Shown here in pieces: positions 36,286-48,700 of a DNA stretch of 64,000 nt. The notes under the pieces were generated by a model. The model saw nothing but the letters and a program-made list of their open reading frames with translations, was not told where the DNA came from and did not search any database. Each line of letters opens with the position of its first letter. Positions within the stretch are counted from its first letter, which is position 1. This DNA comes from Corydoras sp. C115 (lineage: Eukaryota; Chordata; Actinopteri; Siluriformes; Callichthyidae), in assembly GCA_019802505.1 (NCBI GenBank), contig JAFMOC010000009.1, forward strand, positions 8,974,001-9,038,000, given 5' to 3'. The position numbers were made by a program, and so were the translations under genes.

Positions 36286-37170
36286 ATGACGTTTCTGGTG
36301 GTTTTCGTGACAGCACTACATCTGATTACTTTGGCCATGTTGTTCATTGCTACAACAGAAAAGGTATGAAATTGCTCAAATAAATAATTATTTGGGTTCA
36401 CATTTTTATATTTTTATATCAGTATGTTGGATTAGTAATCCTCAGATTGGGGGATCAATTCTCGACTCCACCATTTGACCAGTGTGGTTTCTTGTGCAGT
36501 TTTATTTAATATTCAATAGTTATTCATCTCTTAGATTATTTACCAGATGTCTTTGTGTTGCAGTCCTGGTGGACATGGGACACAGTGGAGAAAGCTGATC
36601 TCTGGCATAAGTGCATATATGATAACAAAACAGAAACCATAATGTGTTCTTCAGTTTCTAGAAATGGTATATTATTTTTGATCTTCTACAATCATTCCTT
36701 TCAATTAAGTAAAACTTAGTTGGAGCGTCTTTCATATTTATCTGTATTTTCTCAGATTGGCTGCATTCGGTGCAGGCTCTCATGGTCCTGTCTGTGATTC
36801 TCTGCTTCCTCTCCTTCCTCCTCTTCCTGTCTCAGTTCTTCATCACATCAAAGCGAGGCATCTTTTACTTTAGTGGTCTTTTCCAGATATTTTCAGGTAC
36901 AGACAGTAAATCAATTACCCAGTGTGATGCACGTTACAGTTTTAATTAATAGGAATAGGGCTTTTACTCTCATTGTGTGCAGGTCTGTCAGTGTTTGCAG
37001 CTGTTCTTATCTACACCTTCCAAATTAAAGAGATCCTACAGGAGCCACATGATCACAATGAAGGGCATTTTGGCTTCTGCTTCATCCTGGCATGGGTGTG
37101 TGTACCTCTCCTGCTCTGTAGTGGGGTTCTGTATGTGCACCTGCGCAAGAAAACATATACCGCAGCTTAA
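36286..37170 (+). CDS. emp3: Epithelial membrane protein 3-like (PMP22/EMP family), 169 aa
   Basis: Coding exons: 36286-36363, 36564-36666, 36756-36896, 36983-37170 (510 nt), GT-AG with matching phases. The ATG lies 30 nt into an exon whose acceptor is ctgtctacag. Four membrane helices at about 1-22, 66-88, 100-123 and 138-160 give the tetraspan layout of the PMP22/EMP/claudin superfamily. The first extracellular loop has SWWTW, then LWHKC and a second cysteine (TIMC), the W..C..C signature, with an N-glycosylation sequon (NKT) between the cysteines. Human EMP3 is 163 aa, and the stretches KAVQ-like SVQALMVLS and C-terminal LYVHLRKK match EMP3 better than EMP1, EMP2 or PMP22 as I recall them. 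The neighbouring FAM83 gene fits the EMP3-FAM83E neighbourhood of human 19q13.33. Acts at the plasma membrane in adhesion and proliferation (family knowledge). Confidence 0.86.
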
Positions 37171-37792
37171 ACATCTGGTTTCTGCAGTATTCTATACTCT
37201 ATGTGAGACAATCAGTGGAAGACAGGAACTTGCTACATTTCTGTGCTCATACACAATGTGTTAGGATCATTTTGAGGATCTTGTAATTTCCTTGAGTTTT
37301 TATTTTATGGTATTTTATATTTCCGCTCAACTACTTTTTAGAAATATTATACTGTATTTTAATACATTTTTTCACCAGCTTTAAACGTTTAATTTTTAAC
37401 AGCTCCATCAAAAGGCGATATTTCACTTAAATTCAATGAACAAATGTTTAAAGAATCAAAAAGCAAAAAGCTGTCAGTGTATATAAAAACAGAATAATAA
37501 GCTAAAGACAACATTAATGTGTGTCTAACACCCTGATGCTTTAGTATGTACAGCTCTGATGGTTTACTGCAACAGTTTGCCCCTCTGATTAAAACATGTA
37601 CAGTATATGGACTACATGTCCCAAAATGCATCAGCTCTATTTGACTCTGCCATCTGCATGTGAGCCATAAATCGCCCCTAAAATATAAAAAAATATTAAT
37701 GACTGGTTATATCTGGTAAAGTGGTATAAGTTCCCACAGAGGGCGCTGTAGCTCAGGTTTAATATTCATTTCGATGATTTGACCATGTTCTA

Positions 37793-37798
37793 AATAAA
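37793..37798 (+). terminator. emp3: candidate poly(A) signal of emp3
   Basis: AATAAA 623 nt after the stop; another AATAAA at 38086-38091. Confidence 0.4.
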
Positions 37799-38394
37799 TT
37801 ATATGAACCATATGTTGCAGTCAGTATTTCACACATTATATATTTACCTTTATATCTTATCTCTCAAATTTAGGAACTCACTATACAAAAGTTATTTTCT
37901 ACATTTGTATATTAAAATAAACAAAAAATATATTTGCTTTAAGTATTATGGTGTATATAAAATATTAGTAGCATTATGCGGCCCTAGATAGTTTTAAATG
38001 TTAGTTTAAAGGATAAGTGCCATGCTTACATAAAGGACACCACTGCATCGTTCTTTGATCCCTTATTTCATCTGTGAAACATGACAATAAACTGCTAGTT
38101 TTCTGGATTGTTTTGCCTAACCTGTGTCAGAAATAATACATTTTGAATATTAACGTCAAATTCTAAAAATGTTTTTTAAAAAAACGTTTTAAAAATTTTT
38201 TAATCAACAATCAATCCAATCAACAACTCAAGGTTGGGAGTTATGGTTTATATTTATCCAAGTCAAACTGCCAAAGCTATTTGCAGTTTTTTCATGCCAC
38301 ATCAGATACTGCAAGCAATGATTTGCATACTTGCCTCTCAGAAAAAAACAAAGGGAATTGGATTATGTTAAAAGCTTTTGTCACATAGCAGAAA

Positions 38395-38645
38395 GAGCAA
38401 GTTCAAGTTATTTATTTATATAGCGCTTTTTACAACAGTACATTGTCACAAAGCAGCTGTACAGAATGAAAAGCCTTTAAACCCCCAAAGAGCAAGCCAA
38501 AGCAACAGTGGCAAGAAAAAACTCCTTTTTATGTTGTTATTTAAGGAAGAAACCTTGGGAGGACCAAGACTCAGTGGGAGACTCCTCCTTGAGCGGCCGG
38601 GCAGCAACAACAATGTAGGACAGCTATGTACAGATATTTAACAAA
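38395..38645 (+). mobile_element. fish-wide interspersed repeat fragment, family not assigned
   Basis: Contains tatttatatagcgctttt, acattgtcacaaagcagct, gagcaagccaaagc, aacagtggcaag and gaggaagaaacctt-like text, a phrase order I know as a very common teleost repeat. I cannot name the family. Confidence 0.6.
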
Positions 38646-38699
38646 TGGAAAAACTCTAACAACTGGAAAACTATATGTGAGTCCATTAAGCAAGTTTGA

Positions 38700-38935
38700 A
38701 TGCTGAGTTTCCAGGTTCTCCCTTGTGGGTTTTCTCTGGACTTTATCCCACATTCCAAAAACATGTATACTAGGTGAATTGGCTGCTCTTATTAATTGCC
38801 CCTATATAGATTGTGTGTTGCTGTGCGTGAGTGTGTGCTGTGGACTGGTGTCCTGTCCTGACCAGCACCAAAAAAAGTTCTCTCGATGGGCATGAACCGC
38901 CCCCCCCCATAGTTTTTAACTAAAACTACTGTAAG
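38700..38935 (+). mobile_element. old diverged SINE body
   Basis: gagtttccaggttctccc, tcccacattccaaaaacatg, gaattggctgctctta, ttgcccctatatag and gatgggcatgaac preserve the order of the SINE body with many changes. Confidence 0.65.
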
Positions 38936-40424
38936 GGATGTAAATGAATTTTAATGAAATGAAACTGATCCTCTTGTCCTTTGTTGGTACAGATGTAGTT
39001 CGATTTCCCCCTTTATAGTTACTGGAATGTCTTTTCTTTCTTCACATGAAGGTCAATTTTCTACAGAATACAAAAGAGGGTGTGTACATTTATACAAAAG
39101 CTGTGTATTGTATATGTAAAAAAAGAAAGAGTGAGAATTGGAATAACGAGGGCAGTATGTGAGGGGCAACTCAAACAGCCCGAGGAAAACGAGAGCAGCT
39201 TCATGTTTACCACCTGCCTGCTGCAACAATAAGAATCTGACAAAAGTAATATGACAAAGTGGTGATCTGTATTTTTCTTGGTAAATTCTAAATTTTCCTG
39301 TAGTAAGCCCCACAGAACAGTCACATGACCAGCAGTATTGTAATTGTGATGCAATATGATTTAGGCAAAGATTCAAGAACAATCTATCTTTCATGACTTA
39401 TCTTAAGAAATAAGATTCTTCCCCTAAACTAAGACCAACTTTTTTTTATTTTTATAAATAACAAGTTATATGTATAAAGAAAACACCCTGATGAGATATC
39501 TAACTGCAAAATAATTTTAAAAAAGTAAATGAGATGCCTAAGAAATGCTAGTTATTAAAATTTTATATATTTATTTTCTTCCTGCTTTTTATAAATATCT
39601 GTAATTTGTTACTCTGGTATTATAATCATAGGTTCTAATATCTAATAGGTTTATATATCATATATCTCTATATCTATAAATTTTTATTATATAAAACACT
39701 TATATTAGAAAAATGAGAATACTCATTTGTTGTGGGTTATAACCTCTGGGGAATATACAGTATACTCTAACCAAAGGCTTTTGCCCAGAACTGCTACTTG
39801 CTCATCTCGTCAAACCAGTCATGATCTGTATTGAGGTAATCGGAGAGCACAGACAGAGAGGCACTTTGTTGTCACCTGGAGTAGAAACAGGTTCAATAAT
39901 GGAGGAAATATAATATTGGAATACGCCTTGTGCACGTTTGTGGAATATAAGCAAAATGAAGAGTCTTCAGCTTTTCACACTCCGGTACATGGAATGTCTG
40001 GTTCCACTGAGGATGAAGATGGATGAGGACTAAAGACTAAAGAACAAATCATATAGTAGGTGTAGCTACAGCAACTTTCTAATTAATAACACAGAGTTAA
40101 AACTGGAGAGTCTTCAGGTTAAAGAATCTTGAGCTGCTGCATGTTCTCCTTTCATCAGACCTACTACTGTATTGATTGTGTTATTTCCAAAGTGCATATC
40201 TTGTGTAAACAAAACCTACGTGACGTATTTGAGATTAGCAGAGGACATTCCTTGTGCTTATTGTCATCATCTTTCATCAGAAGTTTTATTTTTCATGTAA
40301 AGTCCTGCTGTGTGTATATAGGTTTTGCGGTGAATTTTAAGTCTTGCTTTCCCCAAATTCAGGGCTTATTAGTTAGACAACAATGAAACTTGCTAACATT
40401 ACATAGAAAAATACTTTAAGAAAA

Positions 40425-40910
40425 ATGTCCAACTCTCAGAAACAAAGTCTTGATGATAAGTTGGTTTTCAACCCTGTGACTGAGTCCAACCCAGAGTTTC
40501 TCTACAGCGAGGAACAACGCTATGCCTTAGAATGTCTGCTGAGTGATGGTCCTGAAACTTTCTACAGCAAAGTCAGTACTCAGCGATCTGGACCGTTCCT
40601 CTCACCAAGAGAGGTGAGCCAGGTGTCCAGCTGGGTTGAGGAACGAAGGAATACAGACAGCTTGAAAAACGGAGATGACAGCAACCCAGACACAGATGAC
40701 TTTTCACTCAAGTACTTTCCGAAGCATTCAGACACTTCAGCTCCATGTCTGGATCTCGGATGGCCAGAAAAGGACAACTGGGGAGGTGTGAACCGTGTTA
40801 TGGTGTACACAAATCCTCCAGTGGGACAGGCACCACACATACGGGAGGTAATCAGAAAACTCCTGCAGGGAGCTACAATGGTGAGTGGCACAGTCCATAT
40901 CTGCATACTC

Positions 40911-40998
<88 letters not shown>

Positions 40999-43900
40999 CC
41001 ATTTTAACAAATCATATGATCTAAAACGGGGTGGTGTAGTGGTGAGCATGTGCACCTTTCAGTGCTGGGGATCCAGGTTCGAATCCCAATCTGTGTGGAG
41101 TTTCCATGTTCTCCCCGTGTCTGCGTGGTTTTCTCCCACAGTCCAAAAATATGGATTCAAGGTGAATTGGCTGCTCTAAAGGGATCGCTTCCAACAAGTG
41201 GTTCACCTTAACTGCCCCATAGCATGAAGCTGTATAGCTGTATGCATTGTGCTGGGTTTTGGCCTCAATACTAGGCTAATTTTAATCTGTTTTTGTTTCC
41301 GGTATGGAACATTAACAGGTTTAAGAATACTGATATTTCTCATTAAGAAGTTAAGATGCATAATCTGCATTCCAACACTGTCTGTGATATTTACAACAGT
41401 GTTGATTTTCATCCCTGACAGTTAATTGCTATAGTAGCAGACAGACTTACAGACAGTACAGTCATTGAAGATCTGCATTCAGCTGCCTCACGTGGAGTTA
41501 TCGTCTACATCATTCTGAACCGTAGGGCTGCGCAAGAGAACCTCACCCCCCCAAAGCTCCAGCACCCGGTTAGTAAGAACAAAGATCCCATCAGTACAGA
41601 CTAACTATCAGTACAGACATTAAAACAATAAACTGATGCTTGAACCACAGAACTGAAAAGCTGTTGCTGATGGACTGTTAATCACAGCATTTAACCCTCA
41701 GCTGCTCATATTATGTCATTTTAGGAGGATGATCTGGATAAAGGTTTTTATTAAAAAACACTAGGTCGAGTTCTGTTTGGTGTTTATATGTACAACACAT
41801 TTCTTAGAGAAATCAAAAGAAAAACATGGCACACCTTACTAACAGCCCTTTACACAGGAAAGGAATGTCAGCGATGTTCCACATGAGATACAGACAAGTT
41901 ACACTGCATTCATGGGGTCATAATGAGTAGATGAACTGGGGTTTATATTTATAAAAAATGATAAGAATGTTAATGCCCCAATTCACCAGAAACAACAAAC
42001 CTGTGTTAAGCAGAAACCCACAGTTTTTAAAAAGCATTCCGATGTCATTTTACACCCACAGAAGCTGTAGTGACGTCACTTTTCATTGGCTGCTACAAAA
42101 AATGTCTTTTTTTAACAGAAGATAGTGGTTCGGATTTTAGAGGGAACATCATTTCTGTCCAGAGATGGAAAGATGGTGGTGGGTGATCTGAAAGAGAATT
42201 TCATCCTGGTGGATCTGTTAACAGTGGTTCTGGGGAGTTACAGGTACAAACCTATGTTTTATATACTACACCTGACACTGATATAAATAATGTGTTTAGC
42301 TTGTTTTGCCTCCACTGTTAATGATTCCTACATTTTCCAGTTTGACCTGGATTGATGCTCATTTGCACCGACAGCTTGTCACCATCATGAGTGGCCCGGC
42401 AGTGGAGTTATTTGACCGGGAGTTCCGCATCCTCTTTGCTGCTTCGCTGCCTGTCCCAGACTCATGGAATGCTTCCAGGACTGTGATGCAACCCAAATCT
42501 GAAGTGGTCCACAATCAGGACCATCCAAAATTAAGTACTCACAAACCTGTGTTAACAGAGAGCGTACCCAGTCCTCCACCCCCCACTGCTGACTCCCCTG
42601 GGATTGACTGGGATGCTCTGGGGGTATTCCAAAAGTGTGATAGCATTGAAGAAGATGACATTCTATTACCAAAGTTTTGTGAAAAGCAACCAAATTTCTC
42701 TAGAAGGGGATTTAACTGGTACACAGCATACAATGATACAGGAAGAGAGATGGGTGTACAGGAGCTTCGTATAGCTGAATGGCAGGAGGAAAGCAAGTGA
42801 GTCTAATTTATTGCATGTTGAATTAATAGTAGTTGAAAATTTATAAATCAAACATAATGTGGATAAATCAAAAATATGTGGACAAAAGTATTGCGGCATA
42901 CCTTTTTGATTTCAAAGGTTTTATTTGTTTAGATCTAGCACACATCTAGCAGTGTGTTTTGGACAGTTGTATGTCTCAGACTTTGTCGGAACAGTTTGGG
43001 AAAGGTCTTTTTTTTGCAGTTCAACCTCACTAAACTGCACACCCATGTACAGTTTGTGAAATGATCTGGTGTCCTGTTTTAAAAGGTTTATAAAAATATT
43101 ATTTGTCTGATCAACATCAAATCAATTCAGGAAACTGATCACAATGGCTTCAGCAAGTAAACTGTAGCTGTGTTATTTAAACAGTGGATGTTTAAAATTA
43201 ATATTCCACATGACTGTCAATATGTCTTCAGTGATCCCAGATTACATCACATTGCTGCTGAGCCAAGATATGTGTCTGATAATCCTGTGATGTTTGGGTG
43301 AGTCTTACGTTATTATTATTATTATAATTATTATTACTATTACCAATATCATTATTATTATTATTATTATTATTATTGGCAGGTAAATAAAGTAAATACA
43401 GTAAATAAAGTTTAGATTAATTTAAATTATGACATCTCTGCTTTGATTAAAAGGAACACCCAAAAACCAGAACAAGTGCAGTATGGCTTTCTACCAGAAC
43501 GACGTGACAGACGATTGATGCTCCGATATCGAGACCTCAAGAAGGAAAATAATTTTCAAGAGGAGGCTGTGACTTTTTCACATGTTCACAGACAAGAATT
43601 CTCACTGAACAAGGACAAGAGTTTGGAGGACAATGACGTCTCAAACAGAACAATGACTGTAAAGGTGGGATAAATATTGTGTCTCATGTAATAGACATTT
43701 ATAGACTAAACATATAAGGGGTGGCACTTATTTCTCCATTTCTGAATGGATTTAAAATCATTATTTTGATATTAAACTTTTAAATGTATATTTATCTTCT
43801 AGTCTTTAATAAGAATCATGATAACCATGGCCAATGTCAATGTAAAGTTCAGTAAAGTTTAGCATGTTCTCCTTATGCCAAAGGTTTTTCTCTTGATTCC

Positions 43901-44654
43901 TGAAAAATGTCAGAAAAAAGGTGTTTCCAGACATTCTTTCACTGATAGCTCTTTTTTTCTTGTTTGACTTTAGAAGCCTCTGATTTTAAGCATCCCACAG
44001 ACTGGTTCATTGAATCTTAATGAAATCCTAAAAAAATTCAGTTCTGGACAAAACACCAAGGAACTGCAGCAGAAAGGGTTTAAACCAACATTCAGCAAAT
44101 CCACTCTTGACCTGAGCACACAGGAGACAGATGGAGCATCAAAGACTCAAGCTAATGCAAGTGCAAACACATCGTCTTTAACCCCTGTTACTGATTCAAA
44201 GCAGTGATTTAATTCAAACATTTCCAAGTTAGAGCTTTATATTATACCATGGTTTAATACATTAAAAAAATAAGTTTTAGTTGTATTAATTAGCACATTT
44301 ACTCACTAAACTGCTAGTGATGAACAGAGTGGAGCAAACTATCACTAGTGGAGGTAAAATCTAACTTTTCTGAATTTGTCACTATTTATTAATGACCTAC
44401 ATACATGGTTAATGGAGTATTAATTTAGTTATTGGTTTACTTATTGTCTTTTTCTCTCTTTGCTATAGCTCTATGATAGTTACCCCATAACTCCAGCTCT
44501 AGCGCTGATGAAAAAGCGCAATGATGAAGTCAAGTCTTCATTTCTGCAAAACACTCAGCCACAGTCTAGGCCTCGCAGTTTCAGTTTTGTCCAACGAAGA
44601 GAAAAATGGAAACCTTCTTTCCTCCGAGGGCAGAATAATGAGGAGGATAAATAA
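40425..44654 (+). CDS. fam83e: FAM83 family protein (DUF1669 pseudo-phospholipase D domain), best fit FAM83E
   Basis: Exons: 40425-40880, 41422-41568, 42119-42243, 42341-42796, 43232-43297, 43454-43664, 43974-44203, 44480-44654 (621 aa if the last junction is right). The first six exons have firm GT-AG borders and compatible phases. The N-terminus has the FAM83 pattern FLYSEEQRYALECLL, LDLGWP and PPVGQAPHIREVIRKLL. The PLD-like part has GSYSLTWIDAHLHRQLV and FDREFRILFAAS. Family knowledge: FAM83 proteins scaffold casein kinase 1 through this domain and lack phospholipase activity. Relative to the human protein as I recall it, about a dozen residues seem missing at the exon 2/3 junction. The exon 7/8 junction is uncertain: exon 7 reads to a TGA at 44205-44207, or a weak donor (GCA|GTGATT) joins to an acceptor at 44479 or 44468; the last exon (RPRSFSFVQRREKWK) looks genuinely coding. 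Neighbouring emp3 supports the 'E' member. Confidence 0.78.
40914..40996. repeat. (TA)n microsatellite in fam83e intron 1
   Basis: 83 nt of (TA)n beginning 33 nt after the exon 1 donor. Confidence 0.97.
41025..41215 (+). mobile_element. diverged SINE head portion
   Basis: gggtggtgtagtggtgagc, then box B ggttcgaatccc, ttctccccgtgtctgcg, and the variant body gaattggctgctctaaa; 3' part lost. In fam83e intron 1. Confidence 0.75.
42865..43080 (+). mobile_element. degenerate fish DNA-transposon-like repeat
   Basis: atgtggacaaaagtattgcg near 42876, then tcggaacagtttgggaaagg and a decayed downstream block ending gatctggtgtcc. The 'tggacaaaagtattg' plus 'gaacagtttggg' pair is typical of an abundant teleost repeat; class not certain. 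In fam83e intron 4. Confidence 0.5.
43312..43377. repeat. (TTA)n trinucleotide repeat, interrupted
   Basis: Imperfect (att)n in fam83e intron 5. Confidence 0.93.
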
Positions 44655-44655
44655 A
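44650..44655 (+). terminator. fam83e: candidate poly(A) signal overlapping the fam83e stop codon
   Basis: AATAAA overlaps the TAA stop of the last exon (44652-44654). A second AATAAA at 45102-45107 lies beyond the pentanucleotide repeat and may be the real signal. Confidence 0.35.
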
Positions 44656-44896
44656 GGAGGACAGTGTGTTAAAAAGACATTATTATGCACTATGATGAGA
44701 CTGTAATGAGTCAATGGTGTGAGTTGTGACAGTTCTATCCTGACCTGCAGTGTGTTGATGATACAGACATATTTACAATGTGGGAAAGGAATTGGTCATG
44801 ACTGAAAAAATACTGTTTGGTAACAAAGGAACCTGTGTTTATAGCACAATGTCATTCAAAACCTTAATTTATTACATCTAGAATATTATTAAGTGA

Positions 44897-45017
44897 TTAT
44901 TATATTATATTATATTATATTATATTATATTATATTATATTATATTATATTATATTATATTATATTATATTATATTATATTATATTATATTATATTATAT
45001 TATATTATATTATATTA
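44897..45017. repeat. (TATAT)n pentanucleotide minisatellite
   Basis: About 24 near-perfect copies of a 5-nt unit (tatta/ttata) over 121 nt. Confidence 0.95.
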
Positions 45018-45713
45018 ATATTATGAACTGAATAATATAAAACCAGCAGCCAGCTCTCTGTCCAAAATCACCAAACAGCTGGAACAGGTTGCCAACACTG
45101 AAATAAAGTGTTTATTTCGTTCACTGAAATAAAGTCTTTTTTTACAAGCTTGTGGAGTTGGTGCTTTTATTTTATGAAAAATAAAGTAATATATAAATGT
45201 TCAATCTAATTTATATTTTATTCTATTTTCCAGTTTAATATTTTCATACAAAACATTTGTTTGCCTTTTCAGCCTGAAGGATTTACAACAAGGGTAAATT
45301 CCTCTGCTGTCTTTATGGCTAGGGAAATTTTCCTCAAATGTAATTACTGTTATCAAAGTAGTTTGATTTTACTTTGAGGAATTGCCCTAAATTTACGCAC
45401 ACACCAACTCACACTCACGCATGCATGCATACACACACACACACACACACACACACATAAAGTTCATGTTACAGTTTAACTCTGACTCATCAGAAGTCAA
45501 GCTTGTGTGTGTGTGTGTGTATATTGCGCTTTTGTGTGTGGGCTTTTACCATGGGGGTGTTGATGCATACATCACTATGACGTTTGGGAACTTACACCTG
45601 TGATCTCATGCGTGATGGGCCACCCTCAGTCAAATATAGTTCATGGTTCAGAGACCTTCAGTTCTGAATCTTGTTAGTTTAAGCTCCGCATTCAGTGCTA
45701 TAGGAACCCGACA
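45018..45713. other. intergenic fam83e-tnfrsf9, tnfrsf9 promoter region
   Basis: Holds (CA)n at 45430-45457 and (GT)n at 45505-45521, which are complementary to each other, and an AT-rich caaatatagt about 80 nt before the tnfrsf9 start that could act as a weak TATA element. Confidence 0.45.
45430..45457. repeat. (AC)n microsatellite
   Basis: 14 dinucleotide units upstream of tnfrsf9. Confidence 0.95.
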
Positions 45714-48700
45714 ATGTGGTTCGTTATGATTTTGATGCTGCCATTGTCTCTTTCTCTACGACAGGAGGTGGAATCTGGATGTGCTGACTGGAAGCCTAAC
45801 CCTGAAACAAAAGATCATGTATGCTGTAAAAAATGCAAGCCAGGTATGTTCCAAACTTCTTATTCTGTCTAGCTTTGTATGTAATAAATATGCTCATGTG
45901 TAAATAAGTGTAGTGTTAGCCTTCTGAGAAATGACTAGTAAAACTGAAAGTATCACATGAGGAAGTTTATTTTTAAAGTGAAACGCACCACAGAGCAGGC
46001 CTATCTGAGTTGGCATCTGTCTTTCATTTGGTCAGTGGATGACTGCAGCAGCCTTGAAAAGAAAATCGGCAGAAATACTAAAATACATTAGAACTTTAAC
46101 AAGGAAAGCAATAAAATGGGAGAAACATCTAATATTGACACTGATCTAATATCTGTTGGGTACATTGTTGCCAGTTTATCAGCCATAAATATATATCAGA
46201 ACATCATATCAGAACATCACGGTTATGATTCTGATTATCATCTACAGCAGAGATGGGCAAGCAACTTACTGCAGTCTATCAGTATGTATTATAATAGTTT
46301 ACATGTTTTATGTATGTACTGTATGTATTTCTTTGTAGGTGGATAGGCATTAAGATGAGCTTTTCTCTGAATTTGACTACATGAGATAACTGATGCTTCA
46401 GGACTGAGGAAGGTCAAGAATCTGAATGAATAATTGTGGCCTCATGATTATACATGAATGACATTTTAAAAATAGATGTGAATGTGGTTATATCATCAGG
46501 CATGACTTTAATCTTTACCTATAAATATAAATCTGCACTATATTTGATTGAACTTTTTTTAACAGACAAAAACTGAAAAGATAAAACAATACAATAACCA
46601 AATGTATTTCAATGAAACAAAAGAGTGGCACTGAATGAACAGTAAACTTTGCTTTCTGCTGAGTGCAGACATCTGAGAATGAGGTGACAGGCTGATGTAG
46701 TTACCTGATCTTTCTATTCTAATTTGCCTCCACATCCTGACTGCAGACGCAATGACACATGATGTTGAACAGTGAACAGTGAAATGAACAGTGAGAAACT
46801 TTACAATGCTCTGACATTCATAAAGTTTTCATATTGTCTTTGCCTCAGGTAACCGATTGGTGACGCACTGTGGTGTGAAACCGATAGATCTGTGTGTACC
46901 GTGTGGAAACGAAACGTACATCACTGAAGACATAAACATGATCTGCAAAAGATGCAAACAATGCAACAGTGGGTACAAGATCAAATATTTGAATCTGCAG
47001 TCAACATTGTAAGATTAAGATTAATGTGTGATTTGGTTTCAGGTCCATTAAGAGTCCGAACACCATGCACTGCGAGTCAGGACACATTGTGTGAATGTGA
47101 TCAGGGATACCGCTGTGGAAACTCAGCCTGCTCTTACTGTGTCAAAGAATGTGGCAAAGGAGAAGAACCTACTAACAACCGTAAGTAACGACTAAGTGTC
47201 TTTAACATACTGGTTTTAATATGATCTGGTTTAATGGCTGTTTTGTGTAATACCAGGGGAGTGTCAGCCCTGTCCTGCTGGGACATTTAATGATAAGATC
47301 CATCACCCCTGCATCAAGTGGAAAAGCACGTAAGACTCTGCAGTATCAAATGCTTTCACGTGTCTGTGAAATTTAGCTTTTCGTACTGATCGGATCAATG
47401 CTTTTTACCAGTTGTCCATCAACAAATCAGAAGATTGTGACCAGAGGCTCAGCAACTAGTGATATTGTCTGTGAAGATGTTCATCCCACTGTATCACCAC
47501 CCGCTGTTAAACCATACAGTAAGAATTCCTGTAAACATTATTGTCACTGTTGTTGTGACATTCTACAAAAGAGTACTGCATGTCTTTAACATTTTATTCT
47601 TTGTTTCTCGCAGCTTCTGAGATGAATCCGATTATAGCTGTCATCTGTGTCTGTCTCCTCATCTCATTTTCATTGCCATTGTGTGTGGCCATTCATTTTC
47701 AAAGGAAAAAGACAGAAAAAACAAAACCCAGTTCTGTGGAATCTCCAATTAGTAAGTAACCCCAAAATAAGATGATAATGATGGACAACAAACTGAAAGA
47801 GATATTCAGTAGTCTAATCAATACAGTCAGTGATGGCAAATGTGGGAAATGCTGATTTCACAATCAACTACTGTTTAAAAATAAACTTTATTCCAGCCAA
47901 CTGTATTACAATAATTAAAACCACAGGGCAGAAAATGAAACCAGTGAAAACAAAAATAATATAAGCTCAGTTTAATACTTCATTAATACATACTTGACTG
48001 TTCATTAATCTACCGCAACATTACCATAAATACATGATATTGTAATATATTTGATAAATAACTATAAGTTTAAGAGATTTGTAAATGTAAATGTTGTCTT
48101 TTTTACCTTATACGTTTACTGTTGATCCTATGAACCTGTGAGCTGGTTTTACTCATTAATGTGGTGAAAGTCACTGTCACTGTTTAGACATCAACAGATA
48201 CAGTATCCACAAAGATGAGACAGATAATATAACATATTGATTTGTTACTGTGAACACACACACAACAATAAAACCAACACCCTGTCTTTAATTTTATTGC
48301 CCATTTTTTCAGTTGCGCTTATTATAAAGGTGTTAGTTCAACAATTAGGTCTTCTGTTATTCTGCATACTTCGTTAGCCCTTTACAACCCTGTTCAATCA
48401 GAACACTCAAAGAGCAGGGATTATTAAGGGTAGTGGATTGTATTCTAAACTGCAGTGAATGTGACATGGTGGTGGTGTATCAGTGTGTGTGTGTATGGTA
48501 GTGTTTAATGTGTTGTGCTATCGCTCTCAAGGTTACCACTGGATTTTCAAACACTATTTGAGTAAATAATTTAATGGCCATGTACATTAAAACATTAACC
48601 TCCAGTGATCTCTGATAAAGAAAGGATAAATAAAATATATAAACTGTACAGCAGTAGATGTGCCATGTTCTCTCACTTTAAACAAGAAATTGGATTTGAT

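Larger units (their letters stand above)
37171..40424. other. intergenic emp3-fam83e
   Basis: Begins with the emp3 3' UTR, then two old interspersed repeats (38395-38645 and 38700-38935). Near 40355-40372 a pyrimidine-rich run ends in cag and may be the acceptor of a 5' UTR exon of fam83e. Confidence 0.5.

Noticed and set aside
40881..41024. Extension of fam83e exon 1 into the (TA)n tract
   Set aside because: A good donor (ATG|GTGAGT) ends the exon at 40880; beyond it is intronic repeat.
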